The translations under genes and the position numbers were made by a program. A model generated the notes under the pieces. That model saw only the letters and a program-made list of their open reading frames with translations. It made no database searches and was not told where the DNA came from. From Bacteroidales bacterium (GTDB lineage Bacteria; Bacteroidota; Bacteroidia; Bacteroidales; UBA10428), in assembly GCA_016938235.1 (NCBI GenBank), contig JAFGVA010000198.1, positions 128,752 to 173,905 of the forward strand: a stretch of 45,154 nt of DNA. The letters run 5' to 3'. Shown here in pieces: positions 1 to 7,442 of this stretch. Every line of letters begins with the position of its first letter. Positions within the stretch are counted from its first letter, which is position 1.

Positions 1-192
1 TGTAAACCATCAAATAGCATGAAACATACAATTCTGGTAGCCGAAGATGAAGAAGTGAATTACATGTATATCGAAGTGTTGTTTGAAGAAGAATTTTCTG
101 ACGACTACATTTTACTGCAGGCCATAAACGGACAAGAAGCAGGCCATAAAACAAACCTGCTTAGCACAATTAATTCTGAATACTACCTATAA
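1..192 (+). pseudogene. Truncated response-regulator receiver domain (3' remnant)
   Basis: The frame is open from the window edge and reads CKPSNSMKHTILVAEDEEVN, the first strand and acidic pocket (AEDEE) of a receiver (REC) domain, then continues to ILLQAINGQEA, the end of strand beta-2 and start of helix 2. It then runs into about 16 unrelated residues and stops at 190-192. The phospho-acceptor Asp, the conserved Thr/Ser and the Lys are absent, so it cannot be a working receiver as it stands. The frame has no stop upstream within the window, so it may be the tail of a hybrid histidine kinase; alternatively the ATG at 19 starts a fragment. The stop overlaps the convergent GH5 gene by 6 bp. 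The style matches the receiver of the hybrid kinase at 28612-32484. A deletion or rearrangement junction near 140-145 is inferred. Confidence 0.65.
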
Positions 193-1704
193 TTTCTCAA
201 GCTTAAAGGCATAATCAGATTTATCTGTTTTTACTCTTACAATATAAAGCCCATTTTGTAAGTATCCGAGGTAAATGTTGTTTAACTGTCCGTTCAGAAC
301 ATAATTAGCTATATTACTGCCCGTAATACTGTATACTTCGAGTTTGTTTAATATTTCCTCATCAAGCGATTTTATGTTTAAGTAATCTCTTAATGGATTA
401 GGGAAAATTTGCACAGAAGATGAATTTTTATCGAAATAAACTCCTGATTCATGTTCGGTATAAACTGTAGTCGGATAAGACATTAAATCAGTAGAATCGT
501 TATAATGAGCTACAACCCTGTAATAATAATTTCTGAATTGTTCTACCGAATAATCTTCATATTTTACAACCCCGGGAGCTATTGCATCTATTTTTTGCAT
601 AGAAACCGGCGAAAGTCCTCTTTCAATAAATATACTGTCGTGATTATCAGTCCTGTTTTCCCAGCTCAATTCAACATAATCTCCGTTCATGTTTTTTGAA
701 ACCAGCAAATTAGGGTTTTTTACTGAAAAGTTAATCAGGATGTCTTTCATTATTTGCCAGTTCCTGGAAGCACGATTATAAATTCCAAAATCTCCGCCAT
801 CGTCCCATACTGTAAAACAGAAATTATGTTCAAGTGATTGTTCAACAAAGTAAGCATAATGCCGCATGCGGGAATTAAAATCAGTAATAGTGCCATCGTA
901 AACAGATATAGCACCAAACTCACCTAACAAAACAGGGATATTATTTTGCTCTGACCAATTCTGAACATTATCGAACTTAGTTTTAATAAAACTTTTATCA
1001 GATATGCTCCCCCATGTTCCCTGAGACTGTCCTCCAAAACTCCAGGGATCATAAGAGTGGAAATAACCCATAAGGTATTCATCATTGGGTATTCTGGTCG
1101 ACATTAATTCATCGGAGTTTGACCACGAATGGCCCGAAAAGATAACAATCCTGGTCGGGTTAGTTTTCCGTATGATTGACAACACTCTTTCGTTCAGGTT
1201 ATCAACCGTATCTTTTGGAATGGGATGGGGCTCGTTCAACATTTCAAACAACAAACTATCCGACTTGTTTTGGAATCTGTTGGCTATCTGGCTCCAGATG
1301 CTGTCGAAGCGCTCAAGGTTTTCAAGCGAAGGATTATTTTTAAGAAATTCTTCGTGATGCGCATTTATTACCACAAAAAGTTTTCTTTCCAAAGCCCAGT
1401 CTACAAGCTGTTCAACACGATTCATCCAATCTTCGTCTACGGTGTATGGCAAAGATTCTAAAGTATGCTCATCCCAGCGAACGGGTATCCTTACTGTTTT
1501 AAAACCTGCAGCCACATAATCGTCGAAATAATATTCCTCAGCCAAAGGATTATTCCATCCTCCTTCATCTGGTGGTTCTAATGTATTGCCCATATTTATC
1601 CCTCTGCTCATCTGAATAACAGCTTCTGCAGGTGTTAACTGCCCAAATGACAAAGACAATAATGAGGATAATAAAAACCCCATAATAAATAGTGTATTTT
1701 TCAT
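187..1704 (-). CDS. Secreted GH5 family endoglucanase with T9SS sorting domain
   Basis: Likely endo-acting beta-glucanase of glycoside hydrolase family 5 (retaining, clan GH-A), exported and handled by type IX secretion. Residues 1-21 are a signal peptide ending at SFGQ. The TIM barrel spans about 30-328: IPVRW near 73, NAHHEE near 114-119, acid/base Glu158 in MLNEPH, HSYDPW near 216-221, nucleophile Glu262 in LLGEFGA, and FTVWDDGG near 297-304. A fibronectin-III-like module lies at about 335-415, and a T9SS type A sorting domain from about 430 (FPNPLRDY) to the end. The 505 aa length fits a one-domain GH5 plus these extras. It lies 39 bp after the TlpA-like gene on the same strand, so co-transcription is possible. 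The exact substrate (cellulose, mixed-linkage glucan, xyloglucan, mannan) cannot be told from sequence alone. Its 3' end overlaps the broken receiver fragment. Confidence 0.9.
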   Translation of the reverse strand: MKNTLFIMGFLLSSLLSLSFGQLTPAEAVIQMSRGINMGNTLEPPDEGGWNNPLAEEYYFDDYVAAGFKTVRIPVRWDEHTLESLPYTVDEDWMNRVEQLVDWALERKLFVVINAHHEEFLKNNPSLENLERFDSIWSQIANRFQNKSDSLLFEMLNEPHPIPKDTVDNLNERVLSIIRKTNPTRIVIFSGHSWSNSDELMSTRIPNDEYLMGYFHSYDPWSFGGQSQGTWGSISDKSFIKTKFDNVQNWSEQNNIPVLLGEFGAISVYDGTITDFNSRMRHYAYFVEQSLEHNFCFTVWDDGGDFGIYNRASRNWQIMKDILINFSVKNPNLLVSKNMNGDYVELSWENRTDNHDSIFIERGLSPVSMQKIDAIAPGVVKYEDYSVEQFRNYYYRVVAHYNDSTDLMSYPTTVYTEHESGVYFDKNSSSVQIFPNPLRDYLNIKSLDEEILNKLEVYSITGSNIANYVLNGQLNNIYLGYLQNGLYIVRVKTDKSDYAFKLEKL

Positions 1705-1743
1705 TCTTTTTTTTATTTTTTAAATAACTTCAATTATAAATAC

Positions 1744-2274
1744 TTAATCAGCTATTTCATTAAAAATCACCTCTTTCATACTATTAAATTCTTCGCGGTT
1801 AAACAGGCGGGTGAGGTATATAATTCTGCCTTGTCTGTCGATAATAACATTCCTGGTTATTCCGGCTTCTCTTTTTGCATACAAGGCAAAAATATCGGCT
1901 CCGGGATCCAGGCATACGGGATATGTAATCCCAGCCTCTTGCGTATAATTTAAAACCGTCTCCAGCGGCTCATCCCTGTCAATGGCCAATAAAACAAAAT
2001 CATCGTTTTCTTTTAGCTCCTGCCAGATTTCTTTTTCGATGAAGGGCATTTCTTTTCGGCAAACACCACACCAGCTGGCGGTAAATTGAAGCATTACAAC
2101 TTTTCCTTTAAAATCTGATAGATTTACAGGTTCGCCCGAGGTTAGTTCTGCTTTAAAATCAGGTGCCCTATCACCCACCGAAACAATATAGCCTCTGTCA
2201 TCAAGGTCCTGACTCAGAACTAATGGACTTACCAGCAAAATAAGATTCAGCAGAATTGAATATTTTACAGTCAT
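1744..2274 (-). CDS. TlpA-like periplasmic thioredoxin (AhpC/TSA-type fold)
   Basis: Thiol-disulfide oxidoreductase of the TlpA/ResA type, expected in the periplasm. I chose the ATG at 2274 because the protein then begins with a clean signal peptide (MTVKYSILLNLILLVSPLVL then SQD). A longer frame back to 2346 adds 24 polar residues before the signal. The fold is readable in order: GDRAPDF near 35-40, VNLSDFKGKVVMLQFTASW near 50-68, the active-site WCGVC with Cys69 and Cys72, AIDRDEP, GITYPVC with the cis-Pro expected of thioredoxins, and a C-terminal TRNVIIDRQGRI. The role is probably reduction of disulfides in exported proteins. It precedes the GH5 gene by 39 bp and is divergent from the nuclease operon starting at 2465. 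Confidence 0.85.
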   Translation of the reverse strand: MTVKYSILLNLILLVSPLVLSQDLDDRGYIVSVGDRAPDFKAELTSGEPVNLSDFKGKVVMLQFTASWCGVCRKEMPFIEKEIWQELKENDDFVLLAIDRDEPLETVLNYTQEAGITYPVCLDPGADIFALYAKREAGITRNVIIDRQGRIIYLTRLFNREEFNSMKEVIFNEIAD

Positions 2275-2464
2275 TCTATTGTGTTCATGTGTTTTACGGT
2301 TTCGAAAATACATAAATTTTAAATTAAATATGCTGCTGTGAGTCATTCAATAAGTTAAAATCAGGTTAATAAAAAATAATAACTTTTAAACCATCATGAT
2401 CTTTGCCAATGGTTTATGTTCTAAAACTATTCTATCTTAGTTACTCTGCTTAAAAATCAAAACA

Positions 2465-3505
2465 ATGAAAAGCACTCTTATAGTAGCAAAACTCCTGTTT
2501 TTATTGCCTTTTATCCTTGTTAAAAGTTATGGACAGGCACCAGATAAAGTTCTGGTTGCTTTTTATAATATTGAAAATTTCTTTGATACTATTGATTCCC
2601 CGTATACGCAGGACTCTGAATTCACCCCGACATCAGCCAAAGAATGGAACAGTGTAAAATACTACAACAAGCTGGATAAGATTGCCTCGGTTATTGCAGC
2701 AATAAATGGACACAGGGATTCTGAAACCGGTCCGGATATAATTGGTTTCTGCGAAGTTGAAAACAGTAGTGTTTTGAAGGACATAATAAATTATAAGACA
2801 TTAAAAACTGAGGGATACAAATACATTCATACCGACTCGCCGGATGAGCGGGGAATTGACGTGGCATTGATGTATAAACCAAAAAGCTTTACTCCGGAAC
2901 ACTGGATAAGTTACACGCTTCATTTAATGAATCCTGTAAGCGGTAAAAATGACCATACCCGCGACCAGCTTGTTGTTGGTGGTTTACTAAATAACAGGAA
3001 CACCTGCTTTATTATAAACCACTGGCCATCGAGAAGTGGAGGTCAAATTAAAAGCGAGCCAAACAGAATTGCCGCAGCCTTGTTAACAAAACATATTGCA
3101 GACTCCGTACTTAAATCAGATTCAACCACACAATTAATAATTATGGGCGACTTTAATGATGACCCGGATGATATATCCCTGGCGAGATACCTGAATGTTA
3201 AACCAGATACTGATAACCTGAAGGACTGGGAGTTTTACAATCCGCTGTATTCTGAATTCAGTTCAGGTTATGGCTCTCTGTGCTACAGGGATGTATGGAA
3301 TTTATTTGATCAGATAATTGTTAACGACGAACTTCTTAAAAATTACTCCATTGAGAAATCTCAAATATTTGCACCCGACTATCTGAAAGAACAGGAAGGC
3401 AGATACAAAAATTACCCCTTCAGAACTTTTGCCGGATCAAAATATCTCGGAGGATATAGCGATCATCTCCCGGTATACATCCAGCTTAAAAAAAATAACA
3501 ATTAA
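2465..3505 (+). CDS. Secreted endonuclease/exonuclease/phosphatase (EEP) family protein
   Basis: Mg-dependent phosphodiesterase-fold protein, likely nuclease, exported by a signal peptide (residues 1-23, ending SYGQ). EEP motifs are in the expected order: FYNIENFFD (Asn35), GFCEVEN (metal-binding Glu97), INHWPSR (His186), MGDFND (Asp229, Asn231) and GYSDHLP (Asp333, His334). The 346 aa form one domain with no sorting tail, so it is probably periplasmic or released. It is the first gene of a same-strand run with a lamin-tail protein, a TonB-dependent receptor and a PLD-type nuclease, which favours nucleic acid as substrate. Sphingomyelinase or inositol-phosphatase activity of the same fold is the alternative. 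The initiation context AAAATCAAAACAATGAAA recurs almost unchanged at the next gene. Confidence 0.88.
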   Translation: MKSTLIVAKLLFLLPFILVKSYGQAPDKVLVAFYNIENFFDTIDSPYTQDSEFTPTSAKEWNSVKYYNKLDKIASVIAAINGHRDSETGPDIIGFCEVENSSVLKDIINYKTLKTEGYKYIHTDSPDERGIDVALMYKPKSFTPEHWISYTLHLMNPVSGKNDHTRDQLVVGGLLNNRNTCFIINHWPSRSGGQIKSEPNRIAAALLTKHIADSVLKSDSTTQLIIMGDFNDDPDDISLARYLNVKPDTDNLKDWEFYNPLYSEFSSGYGSLCYRDVWNLFDQIIVNDELLKNYSIEKSQIFAPDYLKEQEGRYKNYPFRTFAGSKYLGGYSDHLPVYIQLKKNNN

Positions 3506-3567
3506 TTCAAATAAGAATAACATTAACCTAGCAGGCATTGAAACAAACCTAACTAGATTAGCAAAAG

Positions 3568-3605
3568 AAATCAAAACAATGAATTAAACTAAAATCAAAA
3601 CAATG
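3568..3605 (+). repeat. Duplicated translation-initiation segment with a two-codon ORF
   Basis: The 14-mer AAATCAAAACAATG occurs at 3568-3581 and again at 3592-3605, 24 bp apart. The second copy carries the real start of the lamin-tail gene. The first copy gives ATG AAT TAA, a Met-Asn-stop mini ORF at 3579-3587. The same segment stands in front of the EEP gene (2454-2467). This is seen directly; any role in translation control is speculation. Confidence 0.6.
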
Positions 3606-4640
3606 AAACACAAAAAAATCCTCCAAATTGCCCCATTTATAATGAGCTTTTTTATTTGTAATTTTTCTTTTGCCCAGGATTGTTCCGAGCTGTTTTTCTC
3701 TGAATATGTTGAAGGTTCGGGCAATAACAAAGGCATGGAAATTTATAACCCTACAGACCAGATTATTGATTTAAGCAGCTATTATGTTGCCCGCTTCAGC
3801 AATGGCGCTGCCACCTACGAAGCCGGAGGAATAACACAATTACAGGGGTTTTTACAGCCTTACTCAACGCATTTCCTGGCTAACGGACAAACAACTACAA
3901 CTGAAACATCGCCGGCATGCGACCCGGCTTTGCAGGCTAAAGCACAACAACTTGATCATGATTACCCGGCTCCAACTTATATGAACGGGAACGATGCCAT
4001 TGCCTTGTATAAGAAAATCAACGGAGAATATGTTCCTATAGATTTGTTTGGTATAATTGGTGGAGGTATGGCTGCAGACAATGAAGGATGGACCAATGTT
4101 ACCGATACCTGGGTTTATAAAAACATTTATGAAGGTGATGAAATTGTTGGTAAGGACAGTGTTTTTATTACCAACTATATTGTTCCTGCCGACTATTACT
4201 GGCTCCCCTGGACTGCAAACCACACACTTGTCAGAAAACCTTCGGTAAAAAAAGGTATAACAGCAAACCCCGATCCGGCATTTGTTGTTACAGAACAATG
4301 GGACACCCTTGCAGGAGGTTCAAATGTTTGGGATTCCATTGGAACCCATTTTTGTGAGTGTGCCTCCTCGGGCGAAACAAAAATAATCGACAAAGTTTCT
4401 GATAATTTGTTCTTGGTATACCCAAACCCTGTGGCTGACAATTACATTAACATCTCTGGTTCTGTAAACATTGAACATATTGAAATATTAAGTATTCAGG
4501 GAAGTCTGATAAAAGAAACATCCTTTACTGCCGGTGAATCAGAAATAAGGCTTGATATAGCCAATTTGCCTTCCGGAACCTATCTTGTTGTAATTCAAAC
4601 CAAAGAGAGTAAGATTTCTAAGAAAATCGTTATTCAGTAA
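3603..4640 (+). CDS. Lamin-tail-domain (LTD) secreted protein with T9SS sorting domain
   Basis: Secreted protein of 345 aa with a signal peptide (1-24, ending FSFAQ). An LTD fold starts at FFSEYVEGSGNNKGMEIYN (about 31-50), continues with IIDLSSYYV and ends with HTLVRKPSV at about residue 210. From about 273 (VYPNPVADNYINISG) to the end it carries a type A T9SS sorting domain. LTDs are common accessory modules of bacterial extracellular nucleases, thought to assist substrate or surface binding; no catalytic residues are visible here. It sits 97 bp after the EEP gene and 28 bp before the TonB-dependent receptor, so it is likely co-expressed with both. The giant protein at 16099-21735 contains a close relative of the same module (SEYVEGS-NNK). 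Its own activity is unknown; a binding role is inferred. Confidence 0.85.
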   Translation: MKHKKILQIAPFIMSFFICNFSFAQDCSELFFSEYVEGSGNNKGMEIYNPTDQIIDLSSYYVARFSNGAATYEAGGITQLQGFLQPYSTHFLANGQTTTTETSPACDPALQAKAQQLDHDYPAPTYMNGNDAIALYKKINGEYVPIDLFGIIGGGMAADNEGWTNVTDTWVYKNIYEGDEIVGKDSVFITNYIVPADYYWLPWTANHTLVRKPSVKKGITANPDPAFVVTEQWDTLAGGSNVWDSIGTHFCECASSGETKIIDKVSDNLFLVYPNPVADNYINISGSVNIEHIEILSIQGSLIKETSFTAGESEIRLDIANLPSGTYLVVIQTKESKISKKIVIQ

Positions 4641-4668
4641 CTATTCTCTGACAAAATAAACGATAAGA

Positions 4669-7428
4669 ATGAGATTTCTTACAGCAATTGCATTTGCTTT
4701 ATTATCGGTTTCAGTTTTTGCTCAAAATACAGCAATTAAGGGTGTGGTTAAAGATGCCGTTACCGGTGAAACAATAATTGGAGCCAACGTTCTGTATGCT
4801 GAAAACAAAGGAACAGTAACCGATATTAATGGAAATTTTTCCTTTGAACTCTCTCCCGGAAGTTATGAGATTCAGGTTTCATATGTAGGCTATGAAACTA
4901 TAAGACAAACTATTACCCTAACTGCAAAATCAGTTTATTTAAGTTTTGAACTCCAATCGCTTACAATCGACGAAGTTATTATTGTTGCCGATGTTGCTTT
5001 AAATCGTGAAACACCGGTTGCTTTTACCAATGTATCACCTCAGCGTATTGAAGAGGAACTTGCCGGCCAGGATCTGCCCATGATTCTTAACACAACCCCT
5101 GGCGTTTATGCCACACAACAGGGAGGTGGCGATGGCGATGCACGTATTACAATTCGTGGCTTCGACCAGACAAATCTTGCAGTGATGATTGATGGTATTC
5201 CGGTAAACGACATGGAAAATGGCTGGGTTTACTGGTCAAACTGGTTTGGACTCGATCAGGTTACCCGTATGACACAGGTTCAGCGGGGATTAGGGGCATC
5301 ACAACTTGCATTACCATCAGTTGGAGGAACAATTAACATTCTTACAAAAGGTGTTGAAGACAACAAAGAAACCGCTATTAGCCAAACCGTTGATGGACAA
5401 GGAAAAATAAGGACTTCGCTTGGATTCACGAGTGGAGAAATTGGTAAAGGCTGGGGGATTACATTAGCAGGTTCATATAAACGCGGAAACGGTTGGGTTG
5501 ATAACACTTTCTCTGAAGGATGGTTTTATTACGGAAAACTTGACAAGCGAATCAACAAACATCTTCTTTCTGTAACCGCCATGGGAGCACCTCAACACCA
5601 CGATCAGCGTTCCTATACCCTGCCCATTGCTGCGTACGATTCAAAAATGGCTAAAAAACTGGGGATAGATTTGGAAGCACTTGATACAGCTTCAGACAAT
5701 TTTCATCTGATCAATCTTGGAAGAACATACAACCAGCACTGGGGAACGCTTAAAAGAGACCGGTACGACAGCACTGCCAGTGAAGAAACGCTTTCGGAGA
5801 GATCGAACATATATCATAAACCACAATTTACCCTGCGCGATTTCTGGACCGTATCCAATAAACTTACTATTTCTACAAGCCTTTATCTTTCAATCGGAAA
5901 AGGTGGTGGCGACGGTCCCCGAAGCAGTATGAAAACCACAAATCTGATTCAGGATGAAAACAATCCGGATTACGGACAGATTAACTGGCAGGCCATATAC
6001 AATGTAAACTGCAAACCAAGCAACACAGGTTTTGGTTGGGTATACCCAATAAATACAAAATACAATGATTCCTTGTACATGTCGTCAAATTATATGACCA
6101 GACAACACAACGAACATTACTGGTATGGCGCTCTTGCCAAATTTAATTTCGTAGCAAGTAACAGCCTCAAACTCTCAGGAGGACTTGATTTAAGATCATA
6201 CAGAGGAATTCACTACCGAACAGTAACAGACCTGCTGGGCGGTGACTATGCCGTTGATTTAACCGACGAACGTGTTGATTATAATTCAAGCCCTCTCAGG
6301 GCTATGAAATATAAGGGCGATACCATTCAATATTATTATGAAGGTTTGGTGAAATGGAGTGGCGTATTCTTCCAGGCAGAAAAAGACTTTGGACGAATAA
6401 AGACTTTCCTGAATCTGACTTCTGCACTAAATGCTTATAAAAAAATTGATTATTACACCCAAAGCGAATCAGATTGGATATGGAAACCGGGAATGACTGT
6501 TAAAACAGGAGGAAATTTCAACATAGATAATACATCGCAGGTATTTATGAACCTGGGATACCTTTCCAAGGTCAGGGCTTTTAAGTATTATTATCAAGGG
6601 TATACAACCAGTTTTCAGGAAAATACCGATAATGAAATTATTAAAGCAATAGAAGGCGGTTATAACTTTCATTCCAGGACTTTTTCTCTGAGGTTCAATG
6701 CCTATTACACCCTATGGCAGAACAAACCACCTGATAATCAAATTCGTTCAACCTATGTTTTACAAGCTGGCGAGACCGGCTATATTGAAGGAGAACCTGA
6801 ACAAAACGAGGTAGATGTTTATGCTGATATTCCGGGAATGAATGCCCGGCACATGGGTGTTGAGACTGACTTTATTGTCATGTTCACAAAAAATATTGAA
6901 TTCCAGGGCACAATTTCATTCGGCGACTGGATATGGGACAGCAAAGTTGAAGGTTTACAATATTACCATTCTTTGACAAATGAAGCTGTGAATAAAACTG
7001 TGGATTTTGATGCACGGGGAATTCATGTTGGAAATGCAGCCCAGACTCAACTAGGTTCCAGCATTAAATACAAACCATTCAAGGGGTATTACCTTACCTT
7101 AAGACAAACCTATTTCGGAAAATACTACAGTGAGTTTTCTCCTGAAGCTACTACTGATGCCGAAGGAAATGTGGTAGACTCGTGGAAAATGCCTGAGTTT
7201 AACCTGTTTGATATACACACGGGGTATTCCTTTCCTGTTAGTGAAGCAGTAAGAGGTAGTCTGAACCTTTCAGTTCTTAACCTGCTCGATACAAGCTATA
7301 TATGGGATGCAACCAACAATGACAGTTACGGACCCTATTCAAATTATAAAGATTTCGATGCTAAATCGGCAACCGTATTTTTCGGACTCGGCCGTCGTTA
7401 TAGTTTTACTTTTAAAATAACTTTCTAA
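4669..7428 (+). CDS. TonB-dependent outer-membrane receptor with carboxypeptidase-regulatory-like domain
   Basis: Outer-membrane active-transport barrel of 919 aa. Residues 1-18 are a signal peptide. A CarboxypepD_reg-like beta-sandwich lies at about 20-107 (IKGVVKDAVTGETIIGANV, SYVGYETI). A plug domain follows at about 115-230 (TTPGVYATQQGGGDGDARI, IRGFDQTNLAVMIDGIPVN, GGTINILTKG). The remainder is a beta-barrel ending in the aromatic signature YSFTFKITF. No SusD-like gene is adjacent, so this is not a classical SusCD polysaccharide importer. It lies between an LTD protein and a PLD-type nuclease (14 bp gap to the latter), which suggests uptake of a product of those enzymes such as nucleotides, oligonucleotides or phosphate compounds. 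The substrate is inferred from context only. Confidence 0.9.
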   Translation: MRFLTAIAFALLSVSVFAQNTAIKGVVKDAVTGETIIGANVLYAENKGTVTDINGNFSFELSPGSYEIQVSYVGYETIRQTITLTAKSVYLSFELQSLTIDEVIIVADVALNRETPVAFTNVSPQRIEEELAGQDLPMILNTTPGVYATQQGGGDGDARITIRGFDQTNLAVMIDGIPVNDMENGWVYWSNWFGLDQVTRMTQVQRGLGASQLALPSVGGTINILTKGVEDNKETAISQTVDGQGKIRTSLGFTSGEIGKGWGITLAGSYKRGNGWVDNTFSEGWFYYGKLDKRINKHLLSVTAMGAPQHHDQRSYTLPIAAYDSKMAKKLGIDLEALDTASDNFHLINLGRTYNQHWGTLKRDRYDSTASEETLSERSNIYHKPQFTLRDFWTVSNKLTISTSLYLSIGKGGGDGPRSSMKTTNLIQDENNPDYGQINWQAIYNVNCKPSNTGFGWVYPINTKYNDSLYMSSNYMTRQHNEHYWYGALAKFNFVASNSLKLSGGLDLRSYRGIHYRTVTDLLGGDYAVDLTDERVDYNSSPLRAMKYKGDTIQYYYEGLVKWSGVFFQAEKDFGRIKTFLNLTSALNAYKKIDYYTQSESDWIWKPGMTVKTGGNFNIDNTSQVFMNLGYLSKVRAFKYYYQGYTTSFQENTDNEIIKAIEGGYNFHSRTFSLRFNAYYTLWQNKPPDNQIRSTYVLQAGETGYIEGEPEQNEVDVYADIPGMNARHMGVETDFIVMFTKNIEFQGTISFGDWIWDSKVEGLQYYHSLTNEAVNKTVDFDARGIHVGNAAQTQLGSSIKYKPFKGYYLTLRQTYFGKYYSEFSPEATTDAEGNVVDSWKMPEFNLFDIHTGYSFPVSEAVRGSLNLSVLNLLDTSYIWDATNNDSYGPYSNYKDFDAKSATVFFGLGRRYSFTFKITF

Positions 7429-7442
7429 TATAAATAATTGCC

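Noticed and set aside
2406-2440. Promoter TTTG...TATCTTAG before the EEP gene
   Set aside because: The -7 box has a mismatch and the spacing to the TTTG is about 27 bp, too long.
3864-4298. 144-codon frame opposite the LTD gene
   Set aside because: It lies wholly antisense to a well-supported coding region and has no recognisable motif; a frame shadow.
4669-7428. SusC of a SusC/SusD pair
   Set aside because: No SusD-like lipoprotein gene is adjacent, and the neighbours are nuclease-type genes.
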